Assembly: GCA_021234155.1 (NCBI GenBank)
Contig: JAJEKV010000002.1
Span: 23,574,942 to 23,638,941 of the forward strand
Direction: 5' to 3'
DNA: 64,000 bases
Source: Isoetes taiwanensis
Lineage: Eukaryota > Streptophyta > Lycopodiopsida > Isoetales > Isoetaceae
Below are positions 43,296 to 53,339 of the stretch, one piece after another. The position numbers and the translations under genes are program-made. Each line of letters starts with the position of its first letter. The stretch's first letter is position 1. The notes below the pieces were generated by a model. That model made no database searches. It was not told the origin of the DNA and worked only from the letters and a program-made list of their open reading frames with translations.

Positions 43296-44640
43296 AAATG
43301 GTTAATGCATAAGGATGCAAATGCATGTTCATTTGAAGGAGCTTAGCCCTCCACCATGCTTGCATTGGAGTATGCAATTGCCAGCTGCTAACACATGAAA
43401 AGTCTGGGAAGCATGCAAATACATGTGATACGGTAATCAAGTGCGATGAATGTGAGAATAACTTATGTTCAACAGTTCGAAGCTAATAAAACAATGCCAA
43501 GTTTGCATATTCAGATGTAAATTTATATCTGTGCCTACATGTTTTACTTCACTTTTTTGAAGGTAAACTAAGCCAGCTATTAATTTGATGACATCTCGTG
43601 ATTTTTTCAAGATGCAGAGTCAGACTCATACATTGCATCATGCGTATAAAGATGTGCAGGTATTTAAAAGATTGAAGAGGCCAATATATCATCATTTTTT
43701 CTAAGGAAATAAGTTACTGCATCAGATTCGTCATACTCTACTAGGACAGGACCTTCAAATAGCTCCTGCCGTCAGATGTTTGGCGCCCCACGTTTTATCT
43801 ACATCAGCAACAGATATTCATAGTTTTTGATGAATTCTAAATTTTATATATGAAAGAGAACACCCTGGTATTTGATACTGGCTGATGATACAAGCAGCAT
43901 GAATAATTTTGCCTTTAGGAAAGGCTCAAGACAAAGGAATATTTCAAATAATATGTACAAAAGTTTGGCCATGCATTTGAGTGTTAGGCTCCATTTCAAA
44001 AGAGACGAAAGCTTTGCAAACCAAACTTGGGCTTGGGGACTAAAGCCTTGGAAAAAAAAAAAACTCGAGCTTAGGGGGATTTTATGTGTATATTTGAAGC
44101 AGAAGCATTCTTTCGAAATCCACCATGGAATGAAAAAATGAAGAATGGAAAATCATTGCTACTAAATGGAGAGATCTATTAGTTTGTTGCATCACAAAAC
44201 CGTCGGTAAATTTGTAGGAAGGTATTATCATAGGGTGAGAGCATATAACAAATGTAAAGTTCTTGCTCTTGAATATATGAATTGCATACAATTGGTTGTT
44301 TGCATTTTGAAGGCCATTGATTTGAATTCCAGAATTTGTGGGAAATGTTTCACAATTTATTAGGCCACACATTGTGCCACCTATCATTTTCATTAAAATG
44401 AGAAATTTCATGATTCCAACTAGGGATGAAATTGTTTTTAAGACATTTTTTAAGGTGTTTTAGACGATAATATGGTGCTATTTAGCATTTTTTTCACACA
44501 TATTTTGTCCAAATTTGGCGCCATTAATATCGGGGGACAACAAAAAGAAAAAACCGCGAACTTAAGTTGGCAAGTTTTACCTATTTTACACGAAGAAGGG
44601 CATCATTAACTTTTGAAATTGACAAATTTACACATCAAGA
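43296..44640. other. 3' region and spacer
   Basis: AATAAA at 43485-43490 lies about 190 nt after the stop codon. Beyond it the sequence is AT-rich, with short unrecognised frames (43872-44141, 44411-44082). Confidence 0.45.
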
Positions 44641-44648
44641 AAATTTGT

Positions 44649-44890
44649 TTATGAAGCTAAATTATTTAAATTTGTTCTTTGAATTGAATCACTGCCATTA
44701 GTAGGATCATGCTTTTCTTTGCCAACATTCATAAGAAGGTCAAATCCTGCCCCACTAAATGCCTCTTCGTCAGAGTTGTAAGCCGCATTTTGAATCTCAT
44801 CGTGACTAAAATCTTCAGTGGTACTAAGCTGGACGAAGGTGACTCCACAGCAAATCTCCTGGCATACCTGAACGTGCATTTGCTATAGCA
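44649..44890 (-). CDS. Possible terminal exon of an unidentified protein
   Basis: About 76 codons open on the minus strand, with an acceptor-like TTCAG just before VCQEICCGVTF and an acidic, normal-looking composition (TTEDFSHDEIQNAAYNSDEE, GFDLLMNVGKEKHD), ending in TAA. It lies directly left of the GGCGCC-palindrome array and could be the last exon of a transposon or host gene. Not recognised. Confidence 0.3.
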
Positions 44891-45440
44891 GACCAAATGC
44901 ATGCTGGTGAATGCATCCTCAACATTTTTTTTTTTGAATGCTAGTGAATGCAAATGGCGCCATTTGCATCCTCACATGCTTGGAAATGGCACCTTGAGGA
45001 TGCAACATGGTGCCATTTGCACCCCCAGCACCCAAAAAGATTTCCAAAAAAAAAAGAAGGGGTGTTGGGGGTGCAAATGGCGCCATTTGCACCCTCAAGG
45101 TGCCATTCTTAAGCATGCTAAGGACGCCATTTGCATCCTCAGCATGGTTGAAAATGGCACATTGAGAGTGCAAATGGCGCCACGGCGCCATTTGCACCCG
45201 CAGCACCCAAAAAAAAAAAAATTGGGAAGTTTTTTTGTTGTTGCGGGTGCAAATGGCGCCCTCAAGGTGCCATTTCCAAACATGATGAGGCATCCACAGC
45301 ATGCATTTGATATAGCATCTGGACCAAATGCATGGTGGTGAATGCAAATGGCACAATAGCGCCATTGCATTCCTCAACATGCATTTAGTAAAGCAGACCA
45401 TGCTAAGGATGCATGCCATTTGCATCCTCAATATGCATCA
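44890..45440. repeat. GGCGCC palindrome array, left block
   Basis: The perfect 20-bp palindrome TGCAAATGGCGCCATTTGCA occurs at about 44948 and 45074. Variants include a version with an inserted CACGGCGCC (45172) and half copies with CTCAAGGTGCCATT spacers. The unit recurs every 60-120 bp in both orientations. Poly(A) runs interrupt it at 45043 and 45209. Confidence 0.85.
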
Positions 45441-45589
45441 AGCAAACATATATTCAAGAAACTGGTGCTATTTGACTAGGAAAACTAAAAAATCAAGTAA
45501 AAGAAGGCCTACCTTTGCCTTGGAGACTTGCCTTCATGATTCCTGATATCTTTAGTGTCTAGAGTGATGAAAACAATGGCGCTAAGCGG

Positions 45590-45800
45590 TGGCACTAGCG
45601 CTGGCACTAGGCGCTAGGCCATCTAGCAGCAGGCGCTGGCGCTGGCACTAGGTCCAATGGGCCATCTAGTAGCAGGCGCCGCTGGCAGTCGAAGCTGGCG
45701 CTGGCGGTCGCAGGCGAGATGTAGGCGGCGCTAGGCCATCTAGCAGCAGGCGCTGACGCTAGGTCCAATAGGCCATCTAGCAGCCAGGCACCGCCGGGCA
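45590..45800. repeat. GC-rich tandem repeat (GGCCATCTAGCAGCAGGCGCT)
   Basis: Three or four copies of a 45-60-bp unit with CTAGGTCCAATRGGCCATCT and AGCAGGCGCTGGCGCT. No coding support. Confidence 0.75.
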
Positions 45801-45889
45801 GCGGCCGGCGCCGGGCGCCGCAGGGCGGAAGCAAAGGGATGTAGGTGGCGCTGGCGGGTGGGTATGGCGAAGCTCGTGGAAGGCGGGCG

Positions 45890-46000
45890 TAAATTTAAAA
45901 ATGCCCGCCCAAATTTGAAACCCCTCCGCCCACCCAAATTTGAAAGCGCTCCGCCCGCCCAAATTTGAAATTCAAAATTTGAAATCCCAAATTTGTTGTT
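45890..46000. repeat. Short tandem repeat CGCCCRCCCAAATTTGAAA
   Basis: Three close copies plus a degenerate AAATTTGAAATTC tail. Non-coding. Confidence 0.8.
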
Positions 46001-46299
46001 GCTGCTCGACATATCATTTCTTTAGGCGCTTGTATAGATCCTTCTATAGGCGGATGCAGGGTCTTCGACGGTTCCATACCGATCGGCACTTTCGCGCTTC
46101 TTGCAGATCATTTATTTTCGGGTAACATTATTTCGCTTTTGCATGTGGTTTTTGGGCCCTTCTTTTTGAGGCGCTGCAATATTCTTACAAGATCCATATA
46201 CTCCAGTCGCTGATAGTTTTTTCACCAAAATGGTGACCACCGTACCCTGGTAAGTCTTTCTATATGCATCGTCTTTTTGTTAGAGCCATTCATCACATG

Positions 46300-46950
46300 T
46301 ATACCCACGGCACCCCCAAAGGAGCCATTTGGGGAGCCATTTGGAGCCCTCAAATGGCTTCATGGCGCCATTTGGGGGGTGTCAGGGGGCAGCTATACCC
46401 AAATGACGCCATTTGGGGGGTGCCAGGGGCAGGTATACCACCCAAATGGCGCCATTTGGAGGGTGCCAGAGGGGGTAGGTATCCCCCAAATGGCGCCACG
46501 GAGCCATTTGGGGTGCCATTTGGAGCCCTCAAATGGCTCCATGGCGCCACTTGGGGGGTGCCAAAGGGGGCAGGTATACCCCTTAAATGGTGCCATTTGG
46601 GGGGTGCCATGGGGGGCAGGTAATGGCACCTTGAGGATGTAAATGGCGCCATTTGCATCCGCCGTTTTTATTTATTTATTTATTTTTTAAATTTTTCTTT
46701 TATTTATTTATTTATTTATTTATTTATTTTTTTAAGTTTTTTGGGGGGTAGGTATACCCCTCAAATGGCGCCGTTTGGGGGGTGAAGGGGGGGGGTATAT
46801 ACCCCCATTTCGTTGGTTGCCGGGGAGTAGGTATACCCCCAAATGGGGGTTTTGGGGGGGTAGGTATACCCCCGGGGGCACCCCCCATGGAGCCATTTGG
46901 GGAGCGCCAACGAGGGCAATTATACATGCCATTTGGGGTAAAGAGAGCCA
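46300..46950. repeat. GGCGCC palindrome array, right block
   Basis: CCAAATGGCGCCATTTGG and longer versions recur every 50-65 bp from 46320 to 46650 with GGGGGGTGCCAGGGGGCAGG and TAGGTATACCCCC spacers, then again at 46740-46950. A (TTTA)n microsatellite fills 46667-46731. The palindromic core is the same as in the left block but the flanking spacers differ, so the two blocks are related rather than identical. Confidence 0.82.
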
Positions 46951-46966
46951 CCCTTCATGGTAGGGA

Positions 46967-47099
46967 TGTTGATCCATTGAATGTAGCAACAGAGATCACG
47001 AAATCTGTGGTGCCATCTATTGAACTTCCAGTCATATGCTGGGGTGCAGATAACATTGGTGAAGCAGTAGGTGCATTTATTCAGTTGCCAAAGAAGGAT
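46967..47099 (+). CDS. Isolated coding exon of unidentified protein
   Basis: Between an AG at 46965-46966 (CATGGTAG) and a donor-like GTAAGA at 47100 lie 133 bp reading DVDPLNVATEITKSVVPSIE, then LPVICWGADNIGEAVGAFIQ and LPKKD. Composition and codon use look like real protein. It follows directly after the right palindrome block. I do not recognise the family. It could be a captured host-gene exon or part of a host gene into which the array element inserted. No partner exon was found within the window. Confidence 0.4.
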
Positions 47100-47690
47100 G
47101 TAAGACTGGTTGAGGCTTGTATGCTACAAACATATACATGTGTACTACTCACGTGTATCATATACCTGCAGAAGGTCTATAAATCTATTCATGTATCTTA
47201 AAAATGTATGTGGTGTCATACCTGTGTACCTAACACATGCAGAAGGTGTATGATATCGAGTAAATATGTTTTCTAAATATTTCATGGTGTACACAACATA
47301 TGTATGATATAGGGGTACTATACACGTGTATACAACCCCTGCATAAGGTCTAAAAAAAAAATTCCAGTTTACTAAAAATTTTCCCATTATAATGAAATTG
47401 TGCTTTTGTTTGTGCAAGATTCATGATTTGAAATGCAATGCTTTTATTATACCTAGGATAGAATAGATAGATGGTATTTTAACACCACAAACAACGTGCA
47501 AAACTGAGGAAATGATGTGAGAAGGTAGAAGATGGATGCCCAAACTTATGGGAATATGCAAATTTCGGTCCCTTCTCACAAAAGACGAACTATTATGTTG
47601 CTCCACTTTGGGCAGAGCACACACAGCTCCAATTGCTTCCATTAAATCAAAGACCAATATTTGTATTTATGCTAAGCTTCCAGCACTCGC
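47100..47690. other. Spacer
   Basis: Loose repeats around GCAGAAGGT and ATACACGTGTA at 47130-47350. A short GATAGATGGTATTTTAAC phrase at 47464 resembles the SINE 3' end and may be a truncated third copy. Confidence 0.4.
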
Positions 47691-47695
47691 ACAAT

Positions 47696-47698
<3 letters not shown>

Positions 47699-47754
<56 letters not shown>

Positions 47755-47932
47755 TATTTTAACGTCATGCCACTAGGCAGCATCCAACTGGACATGTGAC
47801 CACCCACCACGCTACATTGCTTGGTTGGGCCCTGCCCCCAACCAATTTAGATTGCGTCTATAGAGTGCGATTCTCAGCGGTCTCGAACTCGAGACCTATA
47901 GTTGCTAGATCTAGTGTGTTCCCATGCGTTGG
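47699..47932 (-). mobile_element. tRNA-derived SINE with TATC-type tail, copy B
   Basis: Starts (minus strand) near 47925 with TAGATCTAGCAACTATAGGT, box B-like CTCGAGTTCGAGACC, then the same body as copy A (GGGGGCAGGGCCC, TGTCCAGTTGGATGCTGCC) and a long GATA/TATC tail at 47699-47754 (about 14 units). Its tRNA-like head is cut off where the Gypsy relic begins. Confidence 0.7.
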
Positions 47933-48290
47933 GTATCTCGACTTTGGTCCATTGAAATTCTTTGAGTCGTATGCAATGACTCGGCTTTCTTGCATTAGGA
48001 CCGCTACTGTCCCTTCAGTGCCGATGATCAGCTCATATTGCCGCTCTAGATTCAGTAGGATCAACATGGTTCAGTTGTAAGTGCTTCCTTTAACTTCTCA
48101 AAGGTGGTATTGCACTTTTCTGACCATGTTCCATTCCATTTCTTGGCATTCTCTTTTGTGATTCATGACAATTGCGCTGATGTTTGAGTAATCCTTACAA
48201 ACTACTTGTAATAACTCGTTGCGCCTAAGAAGCTTTGCACTTCCCCTACGTTCTTTGACGTTGTCCATTCTCAACTGCCTCAATCTTGGT
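47930..48290 (-). pseudogene. Ty3/Gypsy reverse transcriptase-RNase H relic
   Basis: Minus strand: NVKE, then YSNISAIVMN and a tryptophan-lysine region, followed in another frame by RQYELIIGTEGTVAVLMQES, RVIAYDSKNFNGPKSRYPTH. These are the end of the Gypsy RT thumb and the start of the RNase H domain (usual pattern: Asp-Ala-Ser, AVLMQ, ES+KF, YPTHE). Frameshifts and substitutions, including loss of the catalytic Asp, show it is dead. It abuts SINE copy B. Confidence 0.75.
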
Positions 48291-49732
48291 TGGATCGGTG
48301 GACAAACTATGAGAGCCTACTACAGGACCTAGACACATGACTATTTCTAAAGGCACAAAGGAGCCTAAAGGCAACGGCTAAGCATCCACGTCAGGAGCCA
48401 AGATCATGCCAACTAAGAAGAAGAGATCAAGAGAGCCCACGACATAAGGGAATCCACGGCCCATCAGTCTTTAGTGCCAAAAATCATGGCAATGATGATT
48501 TCAGAGATTATGATAGCAGAGATTTTGGGGATTAGATAATCGAAGACTCTAAAATGGCTATCTTTTGCTACTTTTGAGCCAGAGGCCATTGTACTATATA
48601 TATCAGAAGTTTAGACTTAGAAGTTTAGACAAGTCCTAGTATATTTTGGTTGTCTCGCTTCCTTCTGGGAGATTTCATGTATTCTCAGTGATCATTCAAG
48701 GTTTTCACTTATTTTCACTTGTAGTTCATTTCATTCTTTCACGTGACACTTTCTTGTAGAGGAGGAGTTTGTGGGACACCAAGGTTCTCAAGGAGGATCA
48801 TCCTTCAAGCTCTCCAAAATTCGGACCCTAAACACTGTCGCCAATTGCCGGTCCGCCGGTCCTAGTTCTTCTCTTCTCAGATGTCTTTCAAGACTTTCAC
48901 TCAAGAAGGATCCTCAGCCAGATTACTGCTCGATTGGCCCGACAGTAGTGCCATGATGCTGCTCGTGACTCTTATTATGGCGATTATGATATTGAAGGTG
49001 GTCGCCCACGCTCCCGTGGCCATTCTGAGAGAAATATTCCAACTCAAATTGTTAGAATCAAGTTATTCAATAGAAATCTTAAATCAGCATGATTCTATGT
49101 AATTAACACTTTAAACAACTAAATATCCATCCAACCATTATAAATTGTTTACTGTAGCAACCGAGTCAAAACACTATTCATCGTGTATTGACTCATATAA
49201 GATAAAAGCCATTACACAACTGGATCGCACTGTTTTACCTATTTGATTAATAAGGATCGATCTACACAGAGAATTCGATACATATCAATCCATATACACA
49301 GACTTTATCTCTGAGAGTCCAGATCATTCGCTGTCGGTATAGTGCCTACACCAGTTCATCTCCTATTTGTCCATTAGAGATGATTCCAAAATTAAGTTTC
49401 AACCCTTACCATACATTATAGAATAACAACCGCCTAAGATGTCGACCTTTGTTTTAATATTATAAAACATGAACCATTGCGATTCCCCTATGTAGAAATA
49501 CTCCTATGCTCTAGCAACATCGAACACGGCAATATGGCATCAACTTGTACATTCTCACATTCCCCTTTGATGCCATATTGTAAACCTGTACACAAGTTTC
49601 TTTTGAACAGCTTTAACCTTTTACTGTAACAAAATCTCCTCAGCTGTAGACTCTATCATATCTGTATCTGAATTTTGTTTTACAGACTTAATATTTGACT
49701 ATAAGTTCAGCTTTACAAATTTATGAACTGGT
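48291..49732. other. Possible decayed retroelement sequence
   Basis: No open frame of note. 48590-48770 has the look of an LTR 3' part (TATATATATCAG, then CAAGTCCTAG), followed by GGACCCTAAACACTGTCGCC. 49050-49730 may be the untranslated or LTR part of the Copia relic on its right. LTR pairs were not found. Confidence 0.3.
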
Positions 49733-51190
49733 TCAACTGTTGACAGCAAGCTCAGAATTCCATTTAACATCTTGAATACCTAACTGTAAACTCAATTTTG
49801 CAAATCTATGAACTGGTAATATCCTTGTAAGAATGTATGCCGTTTGTTCCTCTGTAGGTTTATATTCAACTGAAATCAATCCCTTTGCTACCATATCACT
49901 TATAAAGTGAACATATAGTTCTATGTGCTTCGTTCTTTTATGAAGAACGGGATTTTTAGTAATAGCTAGATAGCTCAGATTGTCAATATACAGCACAGTT
50001 GCATTCATTTGCACTGCCCCTAGCTCATGCAACAATCTTCTTGTCCATATAACTTCTCTTGAAGCTAAGGATGCAGCATTATATTCTGCCTCAACTGTCG
50101 ACATAGTAATGCATCCTTGTTTCTTGCTTCACCATGCCACACAATCCCTGGCTAGCTTTAAAATATATCCTGACGTAGATTCTCTTGAATCTAGATCTCC
50201 TCACCAACCTGCATCTGAATATGCTTGCAGATTCAAATTGCTATTTGAGAATGTTAATCCTTTATGCTGTGTTCCCTTTAAAAACCTCAACACTCTTTTT
50301 GCTGCATGCCAATGAGCCTTTCCTGGATTGTTAGTGAATCTACTAAGTAGGTTCACACTGTATGCAGCAGTTTGCTACATATAGTAAGCAACCTATTAGT
50401 AAAGAACTTTAGTCATCTCTTCTATCTCTGTCTCATCCTTTGGACACATATCCTTTGATAATTTATGTCCAACTGCTAGAGGAGAGCTTACAACATTACA
50501 CTCCAACATACCAAATTTTGATAACATACCTCTAATATTGCTCGTTTGCGTAATAGACAATCTATTGTAATCTCTTTCTCTATAAACCTCCATGCCTAGA
50601 AACTTCTTCAATTCTCCCAAGTCCGTCATTTTAAACCTGTTGCTTAGAATGCCTTTGCAATGATTTAAACATTTCATATTCTTAACAATCATGATGTTAT
50701 CATCTACGTACAAGGCTGATACAGAACTGATCTTTATCCTTAAACATATAAAGATTTCCATCGTTATGCAGCTTCATGAATCCTTGCTCTCTAGAAAAGT
50801 ATCAATGCACAAACACCACTGTCTTGGAGATTGTTTTAAGCCATAGACAACCTTTTTTAATTTCCAAACCATGTTTCTCCCTGTCTCAAAACCTTGTGCT
50901 TGCTGCATGTAAATCTCTTTGTCTAAATCTGCATTTAAAAAGGCGGCACTCACATCCATGTGGTGAATCTCAAGATTCAATGCATTGGCAAAGGCAAGCA
51001 ATATTCTAATATTATTCAACTTAACTATAGGCGTAAAAGTATCGTCATAGTCAATCCCCTTTTTCCGAGAAAATCCCAGCAAGCTTGCTACCACCACGGC
51101 ACCTCCATCATTTTCAATGATGCCCCCTACTATAGTCATGGGAGAATCTTCAACTTCTCATGCCACCTAGCACTCTCAAATTCCTATGCC
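49733..51190 (-). pseudogene. Ty1/Copia polyprotein relic (reverse transcriptase and RNase H)
   Basis: From right to left on the minus strand: GIDYDDTFTPIVKLNNIRIL, HHMDVSAAFLNADLDKEIYM and VYGLKQSPRQW (51065-50810), then the catalytic LYVDDNIMI (about 50710) and LGELKKFLGMEV. Next come a stop-containing linker with KGTQHKGLTF and RESTSGYIL, and RNase H with STVEAEYNAASLASREVIWT, LYIDN, KHIELYVHFI (50100-49900) and a stop at 49733. Frameshifts near 50765 and several stops between 50395 and 50105. Gag, protease and integrase are absent. Confidence 0.88.
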
Positions 51191-52033
51191 ACCACATCCG
51201 TATATTTCTCCTCCTGCTATCCCCTCTATTTTGCTTCAGGCTTAAATCTGAAACTTCAGTACCCAATATTTGGCAATACTAAAGGCAAGTCCATCTTGGA
51301 CCAAAGTGCACAAGCCCACATGTTAGAGTTTGAAGCACTTACAATTCTCAATGGTCATTCTCATGCAAAGCAACGTATGGCAGCAGCATTTATGCACCTT
51401 GCTATTATTCAACTTAGTATTTTCATCTAACCCTTGCATGCACCCATGTATGCGTAAGGCCTGTATTTAACTAGCTTTTTGACATATGTGATAATACTAA
51501 AAAAAAAAAACTTCAATGCTTAGAAGAATATGAAAGGCAAATGTTCCTTACTTGATTTTCCCGGCTAGACCTTAGGCTCATTACACACATCTAATGATTG
51601 GAAGCAAAAAAAAGGGGGGGAGGGGGGGAACCTCTAAGCAATGGTGCGTGGCCACCAAGCCTTCACCACACATTTCCTGTTCAGAGTCTACTCCGACCCC
51701 AAACACTGACGAAATACAAAACTCTGTTTTCACTGAGGAATCCTCTGTTTTCTTTGTCGTCAAAAAATCCTCCAGCCATAAATCAACACCTTCAAATCAG
51801 TACCTTCGGCCTGTACACTTCCAAATCAGTACACTTTCAAATCAGCACCTTCGGCCTGTGCCATAATCTTTGCAAGTCTTCCCCACCTCCACGCCTCACC
51901 AGAACCTTGTAATTTGAAGAACCCTGTAATTTGTGCTACTCGGCTCAATCGGTTGCATGTATTCATACTCATGGCACTTTGAATCGACCATGCATCCTGC
52001 ACTGTCGCCCTAACCATCCTGCACTATGACTCA
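51191..52033. other. Stretch without a supported gene
   Basis: Contains a short repeat (CAAATCAGTACCTTCGGCCTG-type) at 51793-51860 and unrecognised short frames. Confidence 0.4.
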
Positions 52034-52446
52034 GAAGAGCGTGGGCTTCATCTGCCATAGGCCATGCCGGAACCCCTGCCTGCCTGCCCCGCTGGGATTC
52101 CTCCCCTGCTCAAAAAAGAAAGAAGCATGTATTCTTATCCTTCTATCCTCAAACCATGCACATCAACGCCAAAATAATCACATCCTATTTGATTGCCTGA
52201 CAAGCAGCTCAACTCACTCAAAAAATACAGTCTCACTACAGTTTCGCATACAATACACCCCCCTCAAATCTTGCCAAAACCATGCGTGAAATATTGTCTC
52301 CAAATACTGAACGAAATAATTAGAAGTTTAAGAGCGTGGGCTTCATCTGCCATAGGCCATGCCGAAACCCCTGCCTGCCTGCCCCGCTGGGATTCCTTCC
52401 CGCCCCTGCTCAAAACCGAAAGGAGCATGTATTCTTATCCTTCTAT
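52034..52446. repeat. Direct repeat, about 110 bp, 297-bp spacing
   Basis: AGAGCGTGGGCTTCATCTGC through CCCGCTGGGATTCC to GTATTCTTATCCTTCTAT is found at 52034-52145 and again at 52331-52446, with a small insertion and few differences. The second copy runs directly into the transposase relic. Confidence 0.85.
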
Positions 52447-52873
52447 AGAGGTCGACAAAGGTTGTTTGACATATGACTATGGAATTGCTTCTCAATTTGA
52501 ACAAAAAAGTCAAGCCAATCAACCTGATCGACAACCTATTACCGATGACCTTAATTATATTGGGTAAATTACTGATATTATTGATGTTGACTTCCCTCCA
52601 TTTCATGTAACCATCTTGAGGGCAAAGTTGTTTATAGGAACAGTCAAACCATGATATCACATTCTTTGGGTTTCTATGAGATTGATTCAACGTAGGTTCT
52701 TAGAGAGATGAATGAACCATTTGTTTACCCTAAACAAGTTGAACAGATCTTCTTCTTTGAAAATCCTGTTAACCTAACATGGTGGATTGTAGTCCATGTT
52801 GTATCCAAGCACAGATATCTGATTGATACTACTATATTAGAACTTAGCAATGATGATCAAGAAGATGATTGAT
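52447..52873 (+). pseudogene. CACTA transposase (TNP2) C-terminal DUF4216-like relic
   Basis: Reads CLTYDYGIASQFEQKSQANQ, then LNYIG, stop (52565), ITDIIDVDFPPFHVTILR. After a frameshift it continues GKVVYRNSQTMISHSLGFYE, a TAG, then REMNEPFVYPKQVEQIFFFE, NPVNLTWWIVVHV and an acidic end DDQEDD with TGA at 52871. The order (GxIxDIIxxDF, EPFVxPxQxxQxFF, NPxxxxWWxVV) matches the DUF4216 domain at the end of plant TNP2 proteins. Two nonsense codons and one frameshift: dead copy. The DDE catalytic part is not in the window next to it. Confidence 0.75.
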
Positions 52874-52982
52874 GATATTTTGACTTTTTGAATAAATTTT
52901 TGTCAGCTTGTCACTTTAAAGTCAGTTTATTGGCACTTTTTTGTCATCCTATTGTCACTTCAAAGTCTCTTTATTGTCATTT

Positions 52983-52987
52983 TATTG
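52983..52987. repeat. Target-site duplication TATTG, left
   Basis: Identical to 56311-56315. The pair brackets the LTR element and shows that it inserted into the CACTA 3' region. Confidence 0.85.
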
Positions 52988-53339
52988 TGTTTGGATTCTT
53001 GGCATACACCTTGCAACAGCAGTCCATGACTGCCGGATGCTACAAAGCTGCCATGCTCATGATCACAAAACAAGAACAAGACAAGGAAATATGTACAAAG
53101 AATGAAGGGGAACGTGGCCAAATGAGGCTCTCCAAATATGAGATAAACCTGAGTACATCTGAAGAGGCTCCGGTCTAATATAGTGTAGACCGCAAATCTG
53201 AGCCGTACATCTAACTAAATCTAATCCCTACACTTATGTTAACCTAATCATGCCAAGTGTCAGTCTGCCACCATTGACACCTAACATGTGCATGCACCTA
53301 ACATGTGCATGCACAATGTTAACCACTAGGTGGTTAACA
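52988..53339 (-). repeat. LTR (3' LTR of the minus-strand element)
   Basis: Contains a tandem ACCTAACATGTGCATGC duplication near 53280-53310 and an internal inverted repeat GTTAACCACYTAGTGGTTAAC at its minus-strand start. Confidence 0.85.

Noticed and set aside
46264-46951. Gly/Pro/Trp-rich open frames in both directions
   Set aside because: They follow the GGCGCC-palindrome repeats and have no independent coding signal.
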